DNA from: Nanobdellota archaeon
Lineage (GTDB): Archaea > Aenigmatarchaeota > Aenigmatarchaeia > QMZP01
NCBI GenBank assembly: GCA_018818465.1
Contig: JAHIRU010000047.1
Coordinates: 1 to 10,796 of the forward strand
Direction of reading: 5' to 3'
DNA: 10,796 nt
Position 1 is the stretch's first letter; the number at the start of each line of letters is the position of its first letter. This document shows positions 1-6,582 of the stretch, in pieces. Both the position numbers and the translations under genes were made by a program. The notes beneath the pieces are model-generated. The model was not told where the DNA came from. It made no database searches and worked only from the letters and a program-made list of their open reading frames with translations.

Positions 1-724
1 AAAGCGAGAGGTTTCTCTCCCCTTCAAGCTCCTTTATTTTATTGTAGCTGCCCTCAACTTCAGAGAATTTTGCATTGACAGAATCAACTTCTTTCTGAAG
101 TTGGTTAATTCGTTCTTTCTGATCAAGATAGGTCCTCATATCGATTTTCATTCCAAGTTCAAGCGTAGAAACCTTTTCTGAAAGCTCACGGTTTTCATCT
201 TCAAGAGCGCTGATTTGATCTCGAAGTTCACCATTATTGTGAATTTCATCATCATAGTATTTCTGAAGTTCTTGTTCATTACTTTTCATTGCAGAAATCT
301 GCTCCGAAAGCTTTTCGTTTTCAGATTCAAGTTTGGCGATTTTGGTGTTGGCTGCATTGAGTTTGGTTTCAAGATCAGAAACTTTCTCATTTGCTGCAAC
401 CAGTCCATCAGAACCTACAAAGCTAACACTTTCAGTTAGCTTGAGTGAGGAGATATCATACCTATCCCCGGGATAGATGACATCTCCGCGAATGCCGTCA
501 TTTTCGTGGTCAATATTGAGATGCGGATACTTTTCAACATTCGTATCAATAACAAAGTTGATACTTTTGATGATGATTTTTGGATCATCAGTTCCAAGAG
601 CTTTGGAAGCTAATTTCCAGAGACAATCATCTTTTTGGACCACATACTCTGATGCGAATACAGGTCCTACCATCATAATCATGAAGACTATGACAGACAT
701 AAAAATAGTTGTTAATCGACGCAT
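1..724 (-). CDS. Secreted LysM-like, coiled-coil protein (3' end beyond window)
   Basis: The frame is open from ATG at 724 to the left edge (241 codons, no stop). Seen: residues 1-24 form a signal peptide (MRR start, hydrophobic IFMSVIVFMIMMVG, probable cleavage after VFA). Residues 27-92 fit a LysM fold: YVVQKDDCLWKLASKALG at the start, an I..IN segment in the middle, and DVIYPGDRYDI at the end, the usual 'I.PGd.l.I' close. Residues 108-240 are a long heptad-like coiled coil (KVSDLETKLNAA, KLESENEKLSEQI and similar). LysM modules usually bind glycans, so a cell-surface or extracellular role is inferred. Start choice is firm: AAGGAGG lies 7 bases upstream. The gene has its own promoter and a leader of about 135 nt with several repeats. 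The protein may carry more domains past the edge. The LysM call is by eye and the insertion between its halves is longer than usual. Confidence 0.8.
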   Translation of the reverse strand, partial: MRRLTTIFMSVIVFMIMMVGPVFASEYVVQKDDCLWKLASKALGTDDPKIIIKSINFVIDTNVEKYPHLNIDHENDGIRGDVIYPGDRYDISSLKLTESVSFVGSDGLVAANEKVSDLETKLNAANTKIAKLESENEKLSEQISAMKSNEQELQKYYDDEIHNNGELRDQISALEDENRELSEKVSTLELGMKIDMRTYLDQKERINQLQKEVDSVNAKFSEVEGSYNKIKELEGERNLSL

Positions 725-731
725 TTTAGCG

Positions 732-738
732 CCTCCTT
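732..738 (-). promoter_or_regulatory. Strong Shine-Dalgarno site of the LysM gene
   Basis: On minus this reads AAGGAGG, seven bases before the ATG at 724. It is the best match to the classical anti-SD in the window and fixes the start of the LysM protein. Confidence 0.75.
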
Positions 739-758
739 GTGTGAAATGAGAAATAGCT

Positions 759-818
759 TCAGCTAACTTTGTTATCGTATAACTCAGCTAACTGATTGTT
801 ATTGTTCAAAATGAACAA
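759..818. repeat. Cluster of direct and inverted repeats in the LysM gene leader
   Basis: Three elements lie close together. A direct repeat TCAGCTAACT occurs at 759-768 and 784-793. Between the copies is an inverted repeat GTTAT/ATAAC (771-775, 779-783). Next is a perfect 6-bp inverted repeat TTGTTC-AAAAT-GAACAA (802-818). All fall between the predicted transcription start (about 860, minus) and the ribosome binding site. They look like operator half-sites or a leader hairpin. No regulator can be named. Confidence 0.5.
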
Positions 819-881
819 CAACGTAATTCTATGGATGAGTATGATACCGATTAACTAACCAATCTAGTCTTGGGCACAGTA

Positions 882-889
882 CTTAAAAA
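882..889 (-). promoter_or_regulatory. Probable box A (TTTTTAAG) for the LysM gene
   Basis: On minus this reads TTTTTAAG, the same 8-mer found before the nucleotidyltransferase-HEPN gene at 2255-2262. Transcription would start near 860, giving a leader of about 135 nt. It overlaps the T-run of a weak hairpin that may end the upstream gene, so the two signals share DNA. Confidence 0.4.
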
Positions 890-906
890 CTTAACATAAT
901 ATTAAG
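885..906 (-). terminator. Weak terminator candidate after the NTase-HEPN gene
   Basis: On minus: CTTAA-tattatg-TTAAG (906 to 890) followed by TTTTT (889 to 885). The stem is short and AT-only. It starts 19 bases after the stop at 925, in the right place to end the 925-2232 gene, and overlaps the next gene's box A. Confidence 0.3.
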
Positions 907-924
907 GCAAAAACCTTTATTCTA

Positions 925-2232
925 CTAAGAATCAGTATCCAGAAGATTGTCCTCTGGTTTTATCTTTTTTCGCATTATTCGTCCAGCATCCTGGATGAAC
1001 TTGCGCACGTATTCACGCTGCATCATTATGCGTGCTTTTGGAAGCTCGAGAACCTTGCCTTCTTTAACAATGTCATTCATTTTGGTTAAATCCTTGAATA
1101 CATCCAGGTATGTCTCAGAAACTAAGCCTGGCTTAACCAGGTGTTTTTCAAATGCTATAGGCACGTTGATTTCGCTCTTCGGAAGCTTGTTCATTGCCTT
1201 CAGCAGTGTCATTATTGTTTCAGACATTACCATATGGGATTTCTTTATCATGTTTTCTCTCTTCAAAATCTCTATCTTAACTATCATTTTTTGCATGTGA
1301 TTAACGAATTTCTTGGCTTTATCTATCCATTCATCAAGTTCTGAACCAGACATCTCTGTTTTATTTCTGTGCTCAATATCCTTGCGAACCTGTATTATAT
1401 CTTCCAGCATTTTTACGTCACTTTCAGTCAGGAGCTTCATTTTAACGACTGTTTTGCGAAGAGCAGAAGGAGCTTCAGAAGGTCTTGGTGGAGTTTTGCC
1501 TAAGAACATGAGAACAGCTTGTGCTGATTCCAGCATAGCATAATAACAGTCTTCAACAACCATGTAAATTTTAGCGCTTTCAACACGCTTTATCCTCTTT
1601 GGACCGCGCTCTATGTATTTTTCAACAGCTTCTCTTGATGGCTTTATTTCGCCCATCTGAAGCAGACGCTTTATCGGCATGAATATGTCTTTATCGTAGA
1701 CAGGCACGCCCTCACGGATAAAATTGAAGACAATAGGATGTCCTATTCTTACCATATTCCAGAACTCTGTCAGCATGTAAGGCTGCTGAACAGAAAGGTT
1801 GCGTGAAAGCTTCTTGGCAATAGCAACCATTTCATCCTCTAGTTTAGCCCTTTCAGTAGGCGAGATGCTATGACGAGTATCGTCAATTATAACAAAAACA
1901 TCAATGTCTGATTCTTTCTTGAACTCTTCGCGTGCAGTCGAACCAAATAATACAATTGCACGAATAATAGGACCATGCTTCTTGACAAGCTCTTTTGTAA
2001 ACGCCTTCAAAATCTTTACTCTTTCTTTCTTGCCAATTTTTTCAGGCTTTTGATTTCCTTTGATCTTCTCTTCAGGCTTTTTGCCGAAAACTTCTGAAAT
2101 TTGAAGATCAAGTTTTGTTTTAACTTTTTTAGTAACATGTTTCTTTTTAGTTATTTTAGCAGGCTGCTTGGAGCGAGCCTTTGGCTTACTGAGTGCTTTC
2201 TTCTTAACGCTTTTCAATTTTTTCTTCGCCAT
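925..2232 (-). CDS. Nucleotidyltransferase (MNT-like) fused to a HEPN domain
   Basis: A 435-residue protein. Seen: residues 1-70 are a lysine-rich, probably disordered tail. Residues 75-180 are a polymerase-beta-type nucleotidyltransferase with FGSTAREEFKKESDID, exactly the GS-x10-DxD motif (G97, S98, D109, D111). Residues 215-320 resemble a HEPN domain: helix YYAMLESAQAVLMFLGKTPP, then R283-x4-H288 (RKDIEH). Residues 325-435 are a helical, basic extra domain. Known: separate MNT and HEPN proteins form toxin-antitoxin pairs in which MNT adenylylates a tyrosine in the RX4HXY motif of the RNase. Here both are in one chain and the motif ends HRN, so the acceptor tyrosine is absent. A self-contained nucleotidyltransferase acting on RNA, protein or a small molecule is also possible. 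Box A lies 26 bases before the ATG and there is no SD, so the mRNA is probably leaderless. Confidence 0.82.
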   Translation of the reverse strand: MAKKKLKSVKKKALSKPKARSKQPAKITKKKHVTKKVKTKLDLQISEVFGKKPEEKIKGNQKPEKIGKKERVKILKAFTKELVKKHGPIIRAIVLFGSTAREEFKKESDIDVFVIIDDTRHSISPTERAKLEDEMVAIAKKLSRNLSVQQPYMLTEFWNMVRIGHPIVFNFIREGVPVYDKDIFMPIKRLLQMGEIKPSREAVEKYIERGPKRIKRVESAKIYMVVEDCYYAMLESAQAVLMFLGKTPPRPSEAPSALRKTVVKMKLLTESDVKMLEDIIQVRKDIEHRNKTEMSGSELDEWIDKAKKFVNHMQKMIVKIEILKRENMIKKSHMVMSETIMTLLKAMNKLPKSEINVPIAFEKHLVKPGLVSETYLDVFKDLTKMNDIVKEGKVLELPKARIMMQREYVRKFIQDAGRIMRKKIKPEDNLLDTDS

Positions 2233-2254
2233 AATAAAACATTACATTGCGCTG

Positions 2255-2262
2255 CTTAAAAA
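2255..2262 (-). promoter_or_regulatory. Box A (TTTTTAAG) giving a leaderless NTase-HEPN mRNA
   Basis: On minus TTTTTAAG is centred about 26 bases before the ATG at 2232, the normal box-A distance to a transcription start. The start would therefore fall on the ATG. The lack of any purine-rich SD in between supports this. Confidence 0.5.
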
Positions 2263-2340
2263 GATTATTAGCATGATGTTTTGCACTAATTGCATGCAAA
2301 TATCTTTGCAAAATTAAATAATATAGTAGCTAATTAGAAA

Positions 2341-4131
2341 TTACCTCATTTCTGCCTTCTTCCAGACTTCTGCCTTGCCCTTTTTTCTGGCTTCAGCAGA
2401 TAGAATGCCCCATTCCTCTTCAGGCATTTCTAAAAGATCTTTCAGAGGTTCATTTGCATGGTCCCGTATTATCTGCATCTGTCTTTCCACCATTCCTGAC
2501 ACGGATCCTTTTAGTCCAAAGAACTCTAATGGCAGATTTTTAGGTTCAACATCTTCTTCAAGATATCTGGCCATTAATCTGAGTGCATCAACAGACTGCT
2601 TGAAAGGATCTTCTCCACCGCCTCGCTCAAAAATTAGATATGCTAATCTTTTTCCTTTGCCCATGCCAGTTTTTCTCCAATGATGCAATAATTCATACAG
2701 TTTAACATCACCAAATTCTATTGGTTCGTGGGGATGCAGGGGATTGGGATGATTGGAATGAATTGAAATGATAAGGGAACCAAAGTCTGGTATGAGTTTG
2801 ACTGTTTCTTCAACCTCTAGCCATGCATCAAGGCCCTGGGATGCTATGTGCTCATGATCAACTATTATCATTATCCTGTCAGTTTTTAGTGTTTTTCTAA
2901 TGCATTTTACAGCTGCGTATATCTGCTTCAATCTGCAAAGCAAAAACAAACCAGCGTGTGAAGGGTCTCTGGCATCAGAATTCTCTATTGCTATTACAAG
3001 CTTATCAGCAATATCTTTCAGCTCTTTTCCTTCATCATGCTTTGAAAGCTCTTTTTTAAAGTCACCGTTCATCCATTCAAAGAGCTTCTTAAGATGGCCT
3101 TCGAGATATTTTGCACCAACAACAGCATAGAAGAACTCCTTGAAATCCCTGTCGTTTTTGTTCTCTGCAGAACGCCAGGACTTTTCTAGCCATTCTTTAT
3201 CGCTGTAATCAAGCGCGTAGTCGTTTAGAACATTTTTGTATATGCTAACCATTTCCATCCAAATAGGGTCTTTAGTAAAGAATAGGTAATGAGCCATTAT
3301 ATGATAGCCTTCCAAGGATCCAGATTCTATGCCTCTTAGTTCCTCCGTATCCCATGCCTCTCCCCTTTCTAGTTTTCTTCTGGGTATGTTTATTACATTC
3401 TCTGTCTCCCTGTCTATTCTTTCTATTCCTTCCTGTTGCTGTTTTTCCAATCCCTTTCTAAGATTTTCTATCTGCTTGTTGGCCTGCTCTTCTGTTATAG
3501 TTCCTCTTCTGCTTTCATTATCTATCCTTGCCATTTCTCTGGATTCTGTTTCCCTGAGTCTACCTAAAAGATCTCCGATTTTATGCCTTCTTGTATCTCC
3601 TGCGCCTCGAACTCTCGACCACTCTTCAGTTGACAGCAAGGATCTGTCATACTGGTCTAGTTTTTTTTCCAAAAACCAGTTTCTTAAGTTTTCGTTTTCT
3701 TTTAATATATGAGAAATAAACCTGCCTTCAGAATCAACAAATGTCGATGTTAATTTGCGTCCCGCATAGGTCATCAATTCTAGCCATATGTTCAGGCATG
3801 AATGAAAGTCTATGTATAAAGCGCCTGCATTGACAGCAGAGCGAACAGATTTGCGCATCCTGTCCTGTGCATCCCTCCACTCTGTCCTTTCAGGAATGCA
3901 AACAGGTATATTCAGGTCTCCATGGAAAAGCACACTAACGCCCTGCTTCCTTGCCATATGCCTTATGTCCTTGCCATGCGTATAAGGAATCTCATGAGCT
4001 ACATCTGCTGCCAACTCCATTGCCGAAGCTCCGCGAGTCAAGGTGTAGCCAAGCTTCTTTATTGGTGTAGCTAGCTCTTCTGACCTGGCTGCTGTATAAA
4101 TTCCTGAAGTAACGCCGACTTTTATAGGCAT
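2341..4131 (-). CDS. Predicted metal-dependent TIM-barrel-like protein with large insertion
   Basis: A 596-residue protein not assigned to a named family. Seen: residues 1-125 resemble the start of the endonuclease IV/xylose-isomerase-like TIM barrel, with a beta strand then GASAMELAADV, VSVLFHGDLNIPV (H70, D72) and GALYIDFHSC (D108, H110). Residues 415-510 look like its second half: RIMIIVDHEHIAS (D425, H426, E427, H428), SLIISIHSNHPNPLHPHEP (H458, H461, H466, H468) and LIFERGGGED (E502). These acid/His-rich strand ends are candidate metal ligands. Residues 130-400 are a long charged helical insertion, with coiled coil near 190-250. No signal peptide or membrane segment is seen, so it is probably cytosolic. 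The ribosome site AGGTAAT (4137-4143) sets the start. The leader carries an inverted repeat also found before 6061. The enzyme reaction is unknown, and the barrel call is inference from pattern. Confidence 0.75.
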   Translation of the reverse strand: MPIKVGVTSGIYTAARSEELATPIKKLGYTLTRGASAMELAADVAHEIPYTHGKDIRHMARKQGVSVLFHGDLNIPVCIPERTEWRDAQDRMRKSVRSAVNAGALYIDFHSCLNIWLELMTYAGRKLTSTFVDSEGRFISHILKENENLRNWFLEKKLDQYDRSLLSTEEWSRVRGAGDTRRHKIGDLLGRLRETESREMARIDNESRRGTITEEQANKQIENLRKGLEKQQQEGIERIDRETENVINIPRRKLERGEAWDTEELRGIESGSLEGYHIMAHYLFFTKDPIWMEMVSIYKNVLNDYALDYSDKEWLEKSWRSAENKNDRDFKEFFYAVVGAKYLEGHLKKLFEWMNGDFKKELSKHDEGKELKDIADKLVIAIENSDARDPSHAGLFLLCRLKQIYAAVKCIRKTLKTDRIMIIVDHEHIASQGLDAWLEVEETVKLIPDFGSLIISIHSNHPNPLHPHEPIEFGDVKLYELLHHWRKTGMGKGKRLAYLIFERGGGEDPFKQSVDALRLMARYLEEDVEPKNLPLEFFGLKGSVSGMVERQMQIIRDHANEPLKDLLEMPEEEWGILSAEARKKGKAEVWKKAEMR

Positions 4132-4136
4132 ATCAT

Positions 4137-4143
4137 ATTACCT
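4137..4143 (-). promoter_or_regulatory. AGGTAAT ribosome binding site of the TIM-barrel-like gene
   Basis: Minus strand, inside the 11-mer AGAAAGGTAAT, five bases before the ATG at 4131. The same 11-mer precedes malate dehydrogenase at the same spacing. It differs from the textbook AGGTGAT by one base. Confidence 0.5.
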
Positions 4144-4166
4144 TTCTTGTTTGTTAATCATGCGAA

Positions 4167-4195
4167 AACGACTACATGCAATTAGCATAGTCGTC
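4167..4195 (-). promoter_or_regulatory. Leader inverted repeat GACGACTA...TAGTCGTT
   Basis: On minus GACGACTA (4195-4188), a 13-base spacer, then TAGTCGTT (4174-4167); seven base pairs are perfect. It begins five bases after the stop codon of the 4200-5765 gene and lies 36 bases before the ATG at 4131. Almost the same arms recur at 6015-6044. It could be a leader hairpin, a protein-binding operator or a terminator, although no T-run follows. Confidence 0.55.
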
Positions 4196-4199
4196 AAGC

Positions 4200-5765
4200 T
4201 TAAGCACCGATATTAGCTTTTATATATTTAATTATTGGACCGTAATTGGCGCCTGAATCAACAAGGTATAGTTTGGTTATTCTCTCCTTAAAATTTGTTT
4301 CATAGGGACCAGGCTTTACAAAAAGTCCTGTGAGATTTTTAACGCTTTTTGAGAGGCTTGAAGCAAATTTACTTTCTTTTTTATTTTTTTTCTTTTCTTT
4401 TTTACCTTCATATTCAGCATCAAGCCTGTCTCTTATTTTATTTTCCAAGTTCTTTGAACCAACTATCTGCTCTACATAGTTAGTAAAATGCCTTTCACGC
4501 GCCCAAAGTTCTATTATATGCAGAAGCATAACATTTTGTGAGAACAGCCAGTTTTCAAGCGGGCTGAACACTATGTTTTCAAGTTCACCGCCTTCTGGCG
4601 GAGCAGTTTTTATTATAGACCTCATTATGCTTATATCAAAAAACTGATAGTAAAGGTATTTGGGATCCATTGTCGGTCTTCCGCCAAACTCATACTGCTC
4701 AAATTTTGAATCCGATTGCAAAGCTTCACCTATTATTTTTTTAATATTGTCTTCAATCTCCCCTTCTTGCAAGCCATATTTTTCTTCTATCTTAGGGGTT
4801 ATTGATTTTACAAGATCATCATAAGGGTCAAATATCCACTTGCCTCTTTTAGGTTTTCCGTATATCTCATATGTAGGCCTGCCTTTTTCAGTGAGAATGA
4901 AGGGCTTCCAAAACCACAGCCTTATTCCAGAAAATGCAACTGCCTGCGAAAAACCAGGCGTCATGACCCAATCATTGGTATAAACTGAAGGATTAGCTTC
5001 TGTGCTTTCTCTCATCATTCTGTATCTCGCTATGTAGGGTTTTAGCCAGTTTTTGTACTCTTCAACAGATTTTTCCCGCGCATTAACCATGTTCTCTATT
5101 CTTGCCAGTCTGTTTTTGACTGTCGGTAAAAACAGCCTCTTCCATTCAGAGAAAAGCTCGTTTTTGCTTTTCAGCACAGTTGCTTCAGCTTGGCTAACAT
5201 CCAATTCCCTCTTTATGTCATCAACATTTTCCAGTTCTTTGTTCCCCATTCGTATAAAATCTGTTATTATTGTAGGCCATCTCTTTGTCATTGTTACCAT
5301 TGAAAATCCTTCGCCTGTGTAAGCGTCTACTCTGTCAATAAACAATGAGCGCAAAACATGATCGTCTTTCTTGCCTTTTTTGAAATAATCCCAAATCTCC
5401 TGGTATCTTCTCTTATCATGATCCAATAGCTCAAAATCAGCAACTGCCTGTGCAGCAGAAGAGAGTCCTAGTTTTATAGCGCCTTCTAGTTTTTGTTTTT
5501 GTGCAATTGTTAGATTATAAGCGTCAATATGAGTTGGCGTAACTTCCATGTACTCGTCAACTTTCTTTAGAACATAATCCTGTTTTCCCAGCCAAAAGAC
5601 AAGGGAGTAATAAAGATTTGAAACTCCTCCCATTTTTGTTGTTATATCAAAGACCGTTGCCTGGTTTTCAGGCCTTATAGTCATTGCTCTGCCTAGCAAA
5701 GTAAGAGGGTCAATTCTATATTTATCATGTATTTCATTATCCATCACGGTTTTTTCAAACGACAT
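4200..5765 (-). CDS. Conserved-looking hypothetical protein, 521 aa, function unknown
   Basis: I do not recognise a named family. Seen: a soluble, helix-rich protein without signal peptide or clear membrane helix. Residues about 75-130 and 180-265 are charged helices (e.g. ELDVSQAEATVLKSKNELF). A tryptophan-rich stretch near 290-300 (IRLWFWKPFIL) and several aromatic segments follow. Residues 453-466 are lysine-rich (EGKKEKKKNKKESK), a likely flexible linker before a C-terminal piece of about 55 residues. Start: a TTG fifteen bases upstream is in frame, but ATG at 5765 is preferred because GGTGAT (5774-5769) is correctly spaced. That SD overlaps the stop of the small membrane gene, with a gap of only four bases, so the two are almost surely co-transcribed and possibly translationally coupled. 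A cytosolic partner of the membrane protein is inference only. Confidence 0.85.
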   Translation of the reverse strand: MSFEKTVMDNEIHDKYRIDPLTLLGRAMTIRPENQATVFDITTKMGGVSNLYYSLVFWLGKQDYVLKKVDEYMEVTPTHIDAYNLTIAQKQKLEGAIKLGLSSAAQAVADFELLDHDKRRYQEIWDYFKKGKKDDHVLRSLFIDRVDAYTGEGFSMVTMTKRWPTIITDFIRMGNKELENVDDIKRELDVSQAEATVLKSKNELFSEWKRLFLPTVKNRLARIENMVNAREKSVEEYKNWLKPYIARYRMMRESTEANPSVYTNDWVMTPGFSQAVAFSGIRLWFWKPFILTEKGRPTYEIYGKPKRGKWIFDPYDDLVKSITPKIEEKYGLQEGEIEDNIKKIIGEALQSDSKFEQYEFGGRPTMDPKYLYYQFFDISIMRSIIKTAPPEGGELENIVFSPLENWLFSQNVMLLHIIELWARERHFTNYVEQIVGSKNLENKIRDRLDAEYEGKKEKKKNKKESKFASSLSKSVKNLTGLFVKPGPYETNFKERITKLYLVDSGANYGPIIKYIKANIGA

Positions 5766-5769
5766 ACAA

Positions 5770-5949
5770 TCACCACACAAATATTAACAGGGCTCCAATC
5801 ATCAAAAATATAAACCCTGCTACAATTCCTATAATAGCGAATTTATCCGGTTGATAGTTGTCTGCGCCTGCTCGAGGAAAAAAGAATATTAAGTATCCTC
5901 CTAATATCCATAAAAAAATTCCTATCAGAATTCCAAGCAAACCAAACAT
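5770..5949 (-). CDS. Small two-helix membrane protein, 59 aa
   Basis: This open frame is easy to miss because of its length. Seen: residues 1-24 are a hydrophobic helix (MFGLLGILIGIFLWILGGYL and on), residues 25-36 a short polar loop (PRAGADNYQPDK), residues 37-58 a second hydrophobic helix (IIGIVAGFIFLMIGALLIFV), ending in Trp. Both ends would lie on the same side of the membrane. The stop codon TGA forms part of the GGTGAT ribosome site of the next gene, four bases away, so they form an operon. An AT-rich TATA (5974-5983) centred about 30 bases upstream gives a nearly leaderless mRNA. Support for a real gene is the clean helix-loop-helix pattern plus the overlap. The family is not recognised. 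Confidence 0.72.
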   Translation of the reverse strand: MFGLLGILIGIFLWILGGYLIFFFPRAGADNYQPDKFAIIGIVAGFIFLMIGALLIFVW

Positions 5950-5973
5950 ATTAATTAATATTATATCTGCTTA

Positions 5974-5983
5974 ATTATATAAT
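5974..5983. promoter_or_regulatory. Symmetrical TATA element between divergent operons
   Basis: ATTATATAAT is its own reverse complement and could serve both directions. On minus it starts transcription near 5953, almost at the ATG at 5949. On plus it starts near 6004, which places the inverted repeat 6015-6044 and the ribosome site inside a leader of about 57 nt before 6061. Confidence 0.45.
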
Positions 5984-6014
5984 ATACAATACTAAAAAAT
6001 TAACCAGAAAGTTT

Positions 6015-6044
6015 GACGACTAATATAGAATGGAAATAGTCGTC
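6015..6044 (+). promoter_or_regulatory. Leader inverted repeat GACGACTA...TAGTCGTC
   Basis: A perfect 8-bp inverted repeat, GACGACTA (6015-6022) and TAGTCGTC (6037-6044), with a 14-base spacer. The ribosome site GAGGT (6047-6051) follows at once and the ATG is at 6061. The arms match those at 4167-4195 but the spacers differ, as expected for a conserved stem or for operator half-sites. If it folds as RNA, the stem sits just before the ribosome site and could affect initiation. Confidence 0.6.
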
Positions 6045-6060
6045 TAGAGGTAAATGTTAT

Positions 6061-6576
6061 ATGGTTTTCGCGAGAACAAAATTAATGATGCAGGATAACT
6101 GTTTTGAACAGGATCCAGGAGATGTACAGCTAAATTATATTGGTCCAAATCCACAGAAATTATACAAAATTATTTTTGATGCCATAAAAACTGTCTTTAG
6201 GGCTGCTGACAGTGACATACAGGAAGAGGACTTCACGTGGGGCAAAAAGGAAACAGAGAAATTCAAGGCAAGAATTTATTTGCATAAAGATCTGGATAAA
6301 TTCACTCATATGCTAATAAGATTTGATATTTCTGGACAGGGAACAGAAGAAAGTGGCAATGCCACTATAAAGGTAAAGCCTGTTATGAGAACAGAGTATC
6401 CACAGGATACTGTCTGGCAGAGATCACTTTTCTATGAGTTCTTAAGAACGCTTTGGCATAACCTCTTTTATCATCAGAAAAGAGTAGATTACACAGAAGA
6501 ATGCAGGCAGTATGTAATAGTGTTCCAGAGAAGAATGCAGCAAGTTTTCAAGAAGCTTAATGAAAAGTATGGTTGA
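6061..6576 (+). CDS. Hypothetical protein, paralogue A (GPNP family), 171 aa
   Basis: Function not recognised. Seen: VQLNYIGPNP near residue 22, then a helix (LYKIIFDAIKTVF), then strands EEDFTWG, KFKARIYLHKDLD, THMLIRFDISGQG and ATIKVKPVMRTEYP. A final helical region follows, with LFYEFLRTLWHNLFYHQKR and a long amphipathic helix to the end. The same landmarks in the same order (L.Y.GPNP, F.W, LFY/MFYN.RR, a Cys helix) occur in the next gene, so they are tandem paralogues. A strand-rich core closed by a long C-terminal helix recalls the SRPBCC/START-like fold, which binds hydrophobic ligands, but this is only a pattern-based guess. The start is supported by GAGGT nine bases upstream. Six bases separate the two genes, indicating one operon. 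Confidence 0.82.
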   Translation: MVFARTKLMMQDNCFEQDPGDVQLNYIGPNPQKLYKIIFDAIKTVFRAADSDIQEEDFTWGKKETEKFKARIYLHKDLDKFTHMLIRFDISGQGTEESGNATIKVKPVMRTEYPQDTVWQRSLFYEFLRTLWHNLFYHQKRVDYTEECRQYVIVFQRRMQQVFKKLNEKYG

Positions 6577-6582
6577 TGTTTT

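Noticed and set aside
419..443. AAGCTAAC/GTTAGCTT inverted repeat inside the LysM gene
   Set aside because: It lies within codons of a well-supported frame and has no regulatory context. It is probably chance.
2285..4187. CTAATTGCATG at 2286 (plus) and, inverted, near 4175, flanking the TIM-barrel-like gene like ends of a mobile element
   Set aside because: An 11-base AT-rich match is expected by chance in 10 kb, there are no target-site duplications, and the gene shows no transposase features.
5763..5780. TTG start at 5780 for the 521-aa protein
   Set aside because: It would overlap the small membrane gene and lacks a well-placed ribosome site, whereas ATG 5765 has GGTGAT at the right distance.
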